Position numbers and translations under genes: made by a program
Notes under the pieces: generated by a model
The model's database searches: none
Told to the model about the DNA's origin: nothing
Seen by the model: only the letters and a program-made list of their open reading frames with translations
Part shown: positions 22,151 through 32,264 of the stretch, in pieces
How the letters are laid out: the number at the start of each line of letters is the position of its first letter
How positions within the stretch are numbered: position 1 is the first letter of the stretch
From: Macrophomina tecta
Lineage: Eukaryota > Ascomycota > Dothideomycetes > Botryosphaeriales > Botryosphaeriaceae
Direction of reading: 5' to 3'
Length of the DNA stretch: 64,000 nucleotides
NCBI GenBank assembly: GCA_024180945.1
Contig: JAKSGN010000005.1
Coordinates: 1 to 64,000, forward strand

Positions 22151-23217
22151 CTCGAATTTTAGAGGTTCTTAGTCTAACTTAGTAGCTAGGATTACGTTTC
22201 CGTCTAGGGCTAAGTTATAAATAGATTCGTTCTTTTAGGGCGACCCCGTTTCCGCGAAAGGTTAGGGTTCTAATAATAAAATTTTATAACGAGATCTAGG
22301 TATATATCGTTCTTTAGTATCTACTAGTTATCTTTATTTCCGTAACCTTCCTATTTAACGAGATATTTAAGCTAACGGCTAAACCGCTTATAGTCTAGAA
22401 TCTTTTCGACTAGGTACTAGTTTTTTTCGGCGTTAGGATTTTCCAGTATAATCTCTTTCTATATTTCTAGAATAGTGGCGTTTTCTAGCGCTAGCTTAAG
22501 TATTACTATGTAAAAGATAGAGTTTATTCGTATATTAGATAGTTTAAGTTAATACGTAACTTCTCTAAGTTTTTCTATAATTTTAAATAGACCGATTTTC
22601 TTAAAATCTAATTTATCGCTCGGTTGTTTTAATTTAATATTTTTTGTAAGGAGGTATACTTTATTCCTTCTTTTAAGGTTTAGTACCGCCTAGTACCGTC
22701 TATTATAGTATTTAAATATTATAATTCGTATATATTCGAGGTCGAGACTAATAGCTTTATATAATTCTCTTAGCTACTCGGCTTTAAGAACGCCTTTCTA
22801 GGCTAATTTTCTACTTAGAATAACTTCTCTATACGCGTCTAGTTTAAACCTATAGTTAGTAAAAAATAGGAATACGTTAATTAACTCTTATTTAGCGCTA
22901 TTATAGGCGAATTATACTATAGATAGCTATATAGCCTAGTTATTCTATAGGTAGTTAATATAGCAGCGAAGATATTATTCGAGAGTCTAGTTTATTCGTT
23001 CTATTTAGCCGTTGGTTTGCGCGTATACTATTATAGAGAGTTTATTTTTTACTCTAAGCTAGCGTATAAGCATTTACTAAAATTTAAATCTTATTAGCTT
23101 ATTTCTATCTAAGACTAATACTTCTGGCATTCCGTAGTCCGCGAAAATATATTAGAGAAACGTATAGACTAGCTATTCTATATTTAATACCTCTAGATAG
23201 GGTAAAAAGCATACGTA

Positions 23218-24013
23218 TGTTACGAACCCCCGGGGACAAGGGCTTTATGACCCCGCGGGCTGGGAGCCCGAACGGGAAAAGGCACCGCAGGGGCCAGAAA
23301 CCCTCACGGGCAGCAGAGCCGCACGACCAAGGCGCCCGCACGGGAAAACCAGCCTCAAGGGAGGACGGCGCGTACGGACCCAGGCTAGGCAACAACAGAA
23401 GCCCACACGGGAACGACGCCCACGCGGCGCAGCGACACACCAAGGGCAGAATCCCGCAGGGGAAGAATCAGTCACGGAAGTACGCTTGGCCAAACCGGGT
23501 AGTAAGTACAGGAGTATACACCCTTGCCAAGGGCAGGAGATGGAACCCGGGAAACCGACTTTCGAGCACGAAGAACGAACAAGAGAAAGGCGGACATATC
23601 GTCCGCTCATCAAGGAAGAAGTCGGATTCCGGAAAACGGGCATTAGCGCCCAAGTCACGTGGGGCCCACCAGGCCCACTCGAGGATCAGAAGCCTTGGCA
23701 CTGATCCAACTCTCAGATTGATCCAACACCACGACTGATCCAACAGTCGTCCTGATCCCCAGATTGTCATAGCTTTCCTACAGTATATAGAACACACTCA
23801 TTAGGTAGTACTTTGGCCTTCGTGGTCAACTCAAGATTCCAATACAGACTTATTGGAGGTAACAAGCCTGACGCGCACCGCGCACCGACCTGTCACGTGA
23901 TCGCTACCCATCGTTCCAATCCTTTACCCTTCTCTTGTCCTTCAAGGTAAACCTTACCGCTACCTGACCCTGCTAGGCGACTCCGAAGCCTAGTGGAAGA
24001 GGCCGCCGTTACA
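23218..24013 (+). mobile_element. Unmutated solo LTR (796 bp) with 5-bp target duplication
   Basis: GC-rich and free of RIP, set inside the RIP'd pol of element B. It begins TGTTACGAACCC and ends GCCGCCGTTACA (TG...CA ends) and is flanked by perfect ACGTA duplications at 23213-23217 and 24014-24018. RIP'd copies of the same LTR occur at 30516-31302, 31477-32264, 44792-45575 and (reversed) 57257-57999, which fixes its boundaries and family. It must have inserted, and its internal region recombined out, after the host element was mutated. A TATATAG box at about 23784 could be the LTR promoter. Confidence 0.92.
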
Positions 24014-27000
24014 ACGTACTTCGTAAGTCTATTAATAAAGACTAAAATTAAGTTATACTTAACTTCTATAAGCGGATCTCTAGACTCTAGTAGCTTCGTA
24101 ATAAAGTCTAGTATAATCTATTACTATAGTCGTTCCGGTACTTCTAGGGGTTATAGTTATCCGTATAGAGCATATATTACGGCTTTACTTCGGATATAAA
24201 GGTCGTATTATAAAACTATACGCTAGACTATCTTTCGTAATTTCGGAAAGTAGAAGTTTTACGTAATTCTCTTAGTTATTCTATCGATATTCTAATATCT
24301 ATATACGGGTACTACGTATATATTCTTAACGAGTACTTCTTATAGTCTTATCGGGATATAGATTAATTCTTTAAAGAGAAGCGTTTCTTTCCTATCTTAA
24401 GTAATACGCGGGTCGTTCTTAAGCGCTAAAAGTTTCTACGCGAAGAAGTCCTAAGCGTATACTTCTTAAATCTTCTAATACTACGGGTTTAACTCGATAC
24501 GAAGTATTAGAAAAGACTATCTAGCGAGGATAAATAATCTATCGCTTATCTACTATAATACTATAGATTATGACTCGATTCTTTCTTTTATATAGTCTAC
24601 CCTTCTACTAAGCGCGTTAGCGGCGGCGTTATCTATACCTTTTCTATACATAATCTTAAAGTTATAGGATGCTAATTCTTATAACTAGCGAATCTATCAT
24701 CGGTTTAGCTTCTTAGTCGTAGTAAAGTGCGTGAGATTCTAATAGTTATAATATACTATTACCTATTATTCGGCTTCTTCTAGATAGTATCTCTAGTACT
24801 TAAACGCTAAGACTATAGCTAAGAGCTCCTTATTATAAGTATTATAGTTAAGCTCTACCGGGGTAAACTTTCTTAAATAGAACGCGATTAGATGCTATCT
24901 ACCTTACTTATTAGGCTAGCTAAGATATACTTCTAGGGCGAATTCTAACGTATTAGTTTCTACTTCGATAGATTTATCGGGATCGTATATTTCTAAAACG
25001 AGTACTTCGTAAAATATCTACTTTAGCGAATCGAAGGCTTATTACTAATCGTCTTTTTATTAAAAGCTATACTTCTTCTAAGTAAGTCGCGTTAAAGGTT
25101 TTATAATCTTTAAATAGTTCTAGATAAACTTCTTATAGAAGTTCGTAAATCTAAGAAAGAACTATACTTTCTTAATCGTCTTTAGTACTAGCTATTTCTT
25201 AATAGAGTCTAGTTTCGAGTCTATACTAATATATTCGGGGATAATAATAAAGCCTAAGAATTTTATTCTTTATACGTGCTATTCGTACTTCTCTAGTACG
25301 ATAGATAGATTTTTTACTTAGAGGATTTCTAGAATCTTTCTAATATACTTCTTATATTCCTCGAGTATTTCTAAAAAGATAAGGATATCGTCGAGGTAAG
25401 CTATATAGAAGATATCTAAGTAGTCGCGTAGCGTATTATTAATAAGATTCTAGAAGATTATTAGCGCGTTAGTAAATCTAAATAGTATAATCGTGTACTC
25501 GTAGAGTTCTAGCCTTATATAAAAGACTATCTTCTACTCTTTTCCTTCTTTAATTCTAACTAAGTAATATCTATTCTAAAGATCTAGCTTTATAAAGTAC
25601 TTCGTATTCTCTAACTTATTCTAGAGCTCGTTAATATGTAAGAGCGAGTAGCGATTCTTAATTATAATATCGTTAAGTTATCGGTAGTCGATATAGAGGC
25701 GTAACTTACTATTCTTCTTAGAAATAAAGAGGATCGAATATTTAGCTAATAACGTTAATAGCTAAATATATCCTCGTTCGAGATTCTTCTTAATATATTT
25801 TTTTAAAGCCTCTATTTTCTTTTTTAATAAGAAGTAGATAGGCTTATAAGCTAGCTTTATTTCTAGCTTAAGCGGAATCTCGTAGTTCTATAGTTAATAC
25901 TTAGGTAAGTCTTCCTTTCCTCTTTCTTAATAAACGGTAACTAAGTTCTAATATTTATCGAGTACTATTTCTATTTCTAGTATTGGAGGTATTTCTTATA
26001 GTCGCGACTATATCTTTAAACTACTATATTATTTTCTCTTAATTCTCGTAGAATTATCTTCTCCGATAGAAGTTAGATAGTTCTTATTCTTTAGCCCTTT
26101 CTATTAGGCCCTAGCTAGTGCTCTCTATTATACCGCCGGTAAGAGTTAAATATATATAAGGCAGACCTAATATTCCTAGCGTTATATACGCCGAAATACC
26201 TCTTTTAAGATTATCTAGACGTCTACTAAAGATTCTAGGGCTACTAATTACTTTCGCGAAGCCTTACTTTTAGCCTTACGCTTTCTCTACGTAGTTCTTT
26301 ATAATAAGTATTATACCTAAATTTCGGGTATTCTTAACTCGGTAGGGCTTACTCCGCTTAAGGCACTATATTTTACTAAAGAGGCGGCGTCTTATACGCT
26401 ATAGTTCTAGTCCTATCTTAGGCTTTTCTTAAGGTTACCGTTAATACTACTATTACTAGGCCTTACGCTATCGTTTAAGTCTTACGTTTCTTCTAATAAT
26501 TCGAGGGTATCGTTTCGCTTAATAGGGCTTATTTCTATAATAGAATTATATTTTACTAAGAAGGCTTCGCCTTCTACGTCGTAGTTCTAGTTCTAACTTA
26601 TACTACTATCGAAGTCGCCTATATAGTTACCGTATTTAGGCCTTATACTAGCTACTTTCCGTTTTATACTAAAAATATATCCTTAAAAGATATCTAGTAG
26701 TTCTTATTTAATATTCTTATAACTACTTTTTAGGTTTTCGATAATATCCTAGATATTCTATTATAGGAAGAGTATATCGCTCGCCTAGTTAATAAGGGGG
26801 TTACGAGTCCTAAGCTAAGGTATTCTAAGAATAACGTCGTATTCTAGAATTCTTTAGATATTAAGAGTAATCTAATTAGGGTATTTATTAACTTTTAGTA
26901 AGACTTTTTCTATTTTAATACATATCTATTCTTCTCTATAGTTGGTATTTCTTTTATTAAATCTACTAAGAGAGTAGGGTTCTTTCTTTTTTTAATAAGA

Positions 27001-28316
27001 AATATTTAATTTTTATACTAGTTCGTTATAGATAAAATCTTTACTTAATCTACTATTAACTAGTATCGAGATTATACGTTCTTATAGAACTTTAGTAATC
27101 TTAAATTATCTCTAAAGTTTCTTTCTAGTAAGAGTTTCCGTTTCCGATATACGTAATACTATATAAAGGGACCTAGACTATAGCCCCTAGATTAATTCTA
27201 ATACTATAGGGCCGTCTAGTTTTTTAGCTTTAGATAGCCGTAGACTTTACTATATATATAGTCTTTCTATTTATTAACTTAAAGGTATATTTATTTCTAG
27301 TTAGTTTATTTATTAGCACGTAACTATTTTCGCTAATAGACTATATCCCTTCGCACCTAGTATTAGAAAGCTAGTATATTAAGTTTCTCGTTTAGTATTT
27401 ACTAGAGTATATAATTCTAGATAGTTATTATACCGTATTAATAAAGAATTCTTACTAACTCTCGAAGAAAGTTATAGTCTATTTACTATTAAGTAGTTAT
27501 TCTTTAATAATAGAGCGTTACGAGTGCGGTTTTCTTCGTAATAATAAGTTTATACTTCTTTTTATTTTACTCGATTTGGGTTTTCTAGAGGGTCTCTTAG
27601 CGCTATATCTATAGTACCGTAAGGGCTAACCCTCTCTCGTAGGAAATCTAGATTATCTAGATGAGTTAATCGCTCTTATTTATTATCTCTACGCTAATTC
27701 TATACTTAGCTATAAGGCGCTTAAGTTCTAAAAGAATTATAGAGTCCGGTATAGCTTTTACTTCGCTATTTATTAAGTTATATAGTTCTTTAGTCTCGCT
27801 ATTTACGAGCTCCTCGTCTAAGAAAAAGCTATTAATAATATTATCGGTCTCGCTAACTTCTTCGTTCCTAGTTATTATACTAAATTATTATAGTTCGTAG
27901 GGGTACTATTCTAATATATTCTTGCTGCTTTAGTGCGTTTAATAGTTATCGTTATAGTAGGCTATCTAGTATAACGTATCGTAGTTATCTTAGTAGAATA
28001 TAACTAATACTTCGCGCTAGGCACTCGAGGTCTACTTCTTCTTCTTCTTATTACGAGGGTTCTACGGGCATTTAGAAGAGAAGTACTTATTACTACTATA
28101 GATAATATAGAGTCGATTCTTATAGCGCTATTTTTACTCGTTCGTCTAGTTTAAATTAGGTTCTTTAGGCTTTTTATTATTATTTCGATCTTTATTCTCT
28201 TTTTTATCGTCTTAACGGTTAGCGGCGTCTAAAGCTATAGTATTTTCTTTTTTTAATATAGTGCGTTCTTAGCGTGGCTTAGTTATATTTACTTAGTAGC
28301 TACTCTTTTTTTTAAA

Positions 28317-29081
28317 TTACTTATTAGTCCGTCTTCTATTTATATTAGTAGCTAGGCGGATTAGTTCCGGGAGTATTTCTAGCTTATTATAGTAGAATAT
28401 AGCCTCTTTAATCTCGTCCTTCAGGCCGCGGTAGTACAGCTGTCGGAGCGTGTAGTCTGAGTGCTCTCCGGCGACGTAGGCTGCTTCTTGGAATTCGGCC
28501 GTGTAGTCGAGTACGGACTTTTTCTGCTGAATCCTGAAAAGGATCTGATTGGCGCGCTTGGCCTCGTCGATGGCACTGAAAGCGTCCTGCAGTTGTTTGG
28601 CGAATGTCCTGTAGTCGGAGAAGATGGCCTGGGTCTGAGGCGACCATTGCCATTGCGGCTTTTCTTGGGTCTCTCGTTTATAAGGTCTGAACCACTTTTC
28701 TGCTGCTCCTCGGAGGAAGGTACTGGCGTAGCGAACCTTGTCTGCGTCGTTGCCGAATTGTCCTTTGGCGAAGTGCAGATAGTCTTCCAGCTGCATGAGG
28801 AAGCTCTGCGTCTTGGTACGCTCTCCGTGGTAAAGGTCCGGCTTCGGCACCTTGACCTTAGTGGTTGGGTCCCTTGCAGGGCTTGGCCCAGTGGTTTGAT
28901 CCTGCCGACCCCTCAGGACGAGATTCTCGGCTCGTAGTTCCTGAATCATCTGCATGAGTTCTCTCATGGTGGGCTCCGTTTGCTCCTGTCGAGCGGGCTG
29001 AGGGGGCCCGGGAGTCGGTGTGTGAGGAACTGCTGGACGATCTTGTCCCGCGCTGATGTCCTCCATGTTGACCGAGTCCAT
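28317..29081 (-). CDS. Ty3/gypsy gag, N-terminal part, unmutated up to about 28415
   Basis: Starts MDSVNMEDIS at 29081 with a proline- and glutamine-rich leader. A short coiled coil (MRELMQMIQELRAEN) comes next, followed by a retrotransposon gag (capsid) domain: KPDLYHGERTKTQSFLMQLE, an Arg/Trp block (AAEKWFRPY), FRIQQKKSVLDYTAEF and LYYRGLKDEIKEAI. The capsid packages element RNA in the cytoplasm. The last roughly 35 codons (28317-28420) lie in RIP'd DNA and the frame survives there by chance. Downstream zinc-knuckle and pol coding is destroyed. The 254-residue open frame is therefore a fragment. It could still be expressed from the intact 5' LTR, which would give a truncated gag. Confidence 0.8.
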   Translation of the reverse strand: MDSVNMEDISAGQDRPAVPHTPTPGPPQPARQEQTEPTMRELMQMIQELRAENLVLRGRQDQTTGPSPARDPTTKVKVPKPDLYHGERTKTQSFLMQLEDYLHFAKGQFGNDADKVRYASTFLRGAAEKWFRPYKRETQEKPQWQWSPQTQAIFSDYRTFAKQLQDAFSAIDEAKRANQILFRIQQKKSVLDYTAEFQEAAYVAGEHSDYTLRQLYYRGLKDEIKEAIFYYNKLEILPELIRLATNINRRRTNK

Positions 29082-29172
29082 TGCTGTTTCCTAAACTCGT
29101 TAGGGGGTGATACCTTACCCGATGAGACTTGATCTCGGAACCTTCCTCTCCTTGCAAGGATGGTGGTCAAAG

Positions 29173-29608
29173 TGTAACGAGCGGGCCTCTGCCTCTAAGG
29201 ATCCAAACACCAAAGAGGGAGAAAACCTGTCGAGGGGGTTTTCCTTGAGTGGGTACAAGAAGAGGGTGAGAGCAAGTCGAACACGTGATGAGACTGAGCA
29301 CTGCGTGCGAAGGCCGTGTTACTAACAATGTGCTGAATTGTTATGGAAGTTGACCACGAAGGTCAAAGCTATCTAAGGAGTGTGGTTTATATACAAGTAG
29401 GAAAGTGTATACAATCTAGTGGTGCTGTTGCGAGCCCAGCTCCAGAGGGCTCGAGGTGAGCCGTTGTGAGCCCGGCTCGTAAGGGCTCGGTGGGTCCGTC
29501 CTTGGGTACTCACGTGCTGAGCCACGTGATCCCCTCTTTTCTTTGGAGTTCCCCGCAGAACGTCCTTTCCTTCCTTATTCCCTATACTGTGGAGGCTGCG
29601 CCGTAACA
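29173..29608 (-). repeat. 5' LTR of element B, not RIP'd
   Basis: Runs TGTAACGAGCGGGCC to GGCTGCGCCGTAACA on the + strand; the element reads leftwards. It is GC-rich and unmutated, together with the adjoining gag. The 3' LTR of the same element is heavily mutated. A related LTR of opposite orientation lies at 37427-37893. A primer-binding site should lie just left of 29173, but I could not match it to a tRNA. Confidence 0.85.
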
Positions 29609-29799
29609 AAACTATACGACTATTAAGAACTTATTAATAAGTTCTATCGCCAAAACCTAGATTAACTAATACCGCCGACTTATTATATACGAAGGACCCG
29701 AAATCGAACTTAGAAAATAGAGATAACCGCGCCTAATTAACTAGACCGGAACCCTTAGGGGGGGTAGAACCTAAACTAATGCTAAGAGACCTAATAGAC

Positions 29800-30411
29800 T
29801 AGAATACCCCTATAACGTTATTAGCTAAGGCATCGCTACGTAAACGCTTTGGCGATCGTTCCTTCTTAGTATTTTTAGGGTTAACCGGACTCCTAGCCTC
29901 GCGGGTAGCCTTTAGGCGATCTAATTCTTTAAGATTCTTAATAGACTATACCTTCTTATTTAATATTAAGCTACTACGACGCTATAATAGAACCTTTTAC
30001 TTACGGGAATGCTCTAAGCGAGACGAGATAGTACGTAGCTCGAATATTAGCTTAGAGATAGTATCTAAAGCCTCTATCTTATTAGTAGTAACCTTTATAA
30101 TAGCACGCTCGAGACAAATAACTAGAAAAAAAAAGTTAAAACTAGTTAGAAAAAGACGGAAAAAACTTATAATTATTCTTCTCCGCACTACTAGTATTAT
30201 AGTAGATATTACTACGACGGGCACACTCCCTATAGCGTAAATACCCCGAAGTAATACGATATACTACGGGCTTACCCTTCTCCTCTAATAAAAGACACCG
30301 AGCGTAAGAAATCGATATATTAAGGTCTAGAAGCGTATATAAAGAATTAATCTTCGTACTAAGAAATTTACGCTTAACCTACTACTCATCGCGCTTACGT
30401 TTAGGAGGCAT
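29800..30411 (-). pseudogene. Antisense accessory ORF next to gypsy 3' LTR (RIP'd)
   Basis: Starts MPPKRKR at 30411. It encodes LLLEEKGKPVVYRI and then a YRECARR segment, likely once Cys-rich, because TGC/TGT codons become TAC/TAT under RIP. A coiled-coil-like region follows (LERAIIKVTTNKIEALDTI) and an end matching SPKRLRSDALANN in the 58101-58671 copy. One clean open stretch survives at 29997-30224. It is opposite in direction to the element's LTR polarity. Function unknown. Confidence 0.6.
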
Positions 30412-30515
30412 TATGGGAAAGACTTATAAGAAAAAGAAATAAAATAATAAAAAAAGCCTAAGATATAGACGAATAGATAAATCTTTAGGCTAAAGATTCT
30501 TAAGAGGGGGAATAG

Positions 30516-31302
30516 TATTACGAACCCTAAGATATAAGGGCTTTATAACCCTACGAGTAAAAAGCCCGTACGAGAAAAGACACCGTAGGGGCTAAAAACC
30601 TATAAGAACGATAGAGCTATACTACTAGTATACCCGCACGGGAAAACTAGCCTTAAGGAAAGATAGCGCGTACGGGCCTAGATAAGATAGTAATAGAAGC
30701 CCGCACGAAAGCGACGTCTACGCGGTATAGTAAGACTACGAGAATACTAACTAGATTAAACTCCCGTAGGGGAAGAATATCTATAAGGAAGAGATTACGA
30801 ATCCTAAAAGCTAACTTTAGACTAGAGAAACGGACGGGATAAAGTTAGATAACTTATATAGTCTAAGAAATAATAGTCTAGCGGTAGAATACTTTCTTAA
30901 CCGATATAGAAGTCGGATTCTAGAAAATAGATATTAGCGCCTAAGTTACGTATAGTCTACCCGACCTACTTATAGATTAGAAGCCTTGGTAAAGATCTAA
31001 TCCTTAGAATAATCTAATACTACGACTAATTTAATAGTCGTCTTAATCTATAGATTATTATAGCTTTTTTATAGTATATAGATATACTTCTTAGATAGTA
31101 CTTTAACCTTTATAGTTAACTTAAAGTTCTAATATAATTCTATTAGAGGTAATAAGCCTAACGCGCACCGCGCACCGATATATTATATAATTACTACTAT
31201 TATTCTAATCCTTTACCCTTCTCTTATTCTTTAAGGTAAACCCTTTAGCTACCTAACCTTACTAGGCGATTCTAAAGCCTAGTAGAAGAGGCCGCCGTTA
31301 TA
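30516..31302 (+). repeat. LTR, RIP'd copy of the 23218-24013 family
   Basis: Aligns end to end with the unmutated LTR, with C-to-T and G-to-A changes (TATTACGAACCC for TGTTACGAACCC; GTTATA for GTTACA). It is preceded by a polypurine tract, so it is a 3' LTR of a + strand element. Confidence 0.85.
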
Positions 31303-32264
31303 ATATCTTATAGTCCTCGCGATTAATATACTTACCTAGAAGAACCTATTTAGTATACTTATATTTTAAAGGTATTATAAAAATTTACTAGAGAAAAGAA
31401 AGAAAGAATAAGAAAAATCTAAGATATAAATAAATAAATAAATCTTCGAGCTAAAGATTCTTAAAGGGGGGGATAGTATTATAAATCCTAGAAGATAAGG
31501 GCTTTATAACCCTACGAGCAGAAAGCCTATATAGAAAAAGATCTTATAGGAACTAAAAACCCTTATAAGTAGTAGAGCTATATGACTAAGACGCCTATAT
31601 AGAAAAACTAGCCTTAAGAAAGAATAGCATGTATAAACCCTAGATAAGCTATAGTAGAAGCCTATACGAGAATAATATATACGTAGTATAGTAATATACT
31701 AAGAGTAGAATTCTATAAGAAAAAAAGTAGTTATAAAAATATATTTAGCTAAGCTAGATAGTAAGTATAAAAATATATATTCTTACTAAGAATAAGAGAT
31801 AAGATTTAAGAAACTAACTTTTAAGTATAAAGAATAAATAAGAGAATAGTAGATATATTACCTACTTATTAAAAAAGAAGTTAGATTCTAGAAAATAGAT
31901 ATTAGTACCTAAGTTATATAGGATCTACTAGGCCTACTAAATAATAAAGAATTACGACTATTCTCTATAATACTTAGATAACTAAGAATATTAACTATCT
32001 ACTACTATTTATAGATTACTATATATATTTTATAATATATAGATATACTTTTTAGATAGTACTTTAATCTTTATAGTTAACTTAAGATTCTAATATAGAC
32101 TTATTAGAGATAATAAGTCTAATATATACTATATACTAATCTATTACGTAATTACTATCTACTATTCTAATTCTTTATTCTTCTCTTATTTTTTAAGATA
32201 AATCTTACTACTATTTAACCCTACTAGGCGACTCTAAAGCCTAGTAAAAGAGACTACCGTTATA
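31303..32264 (+). mobile_element. Second gypsy 3' end: 174 bp of internal sequence plus LTR (RIP'd)
   Basis: After the LTR at 30516-31302 comes a short piece of the same internal 3' region (its TAGTCCTCGCGATTAATAT matches, reversed, the start of the accessory ORF at about 58140-58160). Then come a polypurine tract (GGGGGGGATAG) and another LTR at 31477-32264. One element inserted close to the 3' end of a relative, or unequal recombination between two copies, would give this pattern. This LTR is more heavily mutated than its neighbour. Confidence 0.75.

Larger units (their letters stand above)
21024..29608 (-). mobile_element. Ty3/gypsy element B, both LTRs present, mostly RIP'd
   Basis: An 8.6-kb element on the minus strand. 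The 5' LTR is at 29173-29608, gag at 28317-29081, a degraded pol runs through about 22300-28300, a polypurine tract sits next to the 3' LTR (21513-21530 on the + strand as a C-run) and the 3' LTR is at 21024-21512. In pol the reverse transcriptase is visible: YSILFISKKN and a following IDYR near 25690-25740, and AYLDDIL at about 25383-25400. A younger solo LTR interrupts it at 23218-24013. AACTATA lies directly before the left LTR and one base after the right LTR, a possible target duplication. However, the flanks belong to different parts of gypsy elements (RNase H on the left, post-integrase on the right), so the insertion history is not simple. Confidence 0.75.
29609..31302 (+). mobile_element. 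3' end of a gypsy element with LTR (RIP'd)
   Basis: Contains, left to right, an antisense accessory ORF (30411 down to about 29800), a polypurine tract (about 30500-30515, AAGAGGGGGAATAG) and an LTR (30516-31302). It matches, in reverse, the left part of the element at 57257-58870, including the LTR. The pol region of this element is not present to its left; RNase H of a different-looking gypsy copy lies beyond element B. Confidence 0.75.

Noticed and set aside
23217..23738. Protein-coding frames in the GC-rich block (both strands)
   Set aside because: The block is a solo LTR with a target duplication; the frames are composition artefacts and are absent from other copies.
23210..24018. Horizontally acquired GC-rich island
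   Set aside because: RIP'd copies of the same sequence elsewhere in the window and the ACGTA duplication show that it is a resident LTR.
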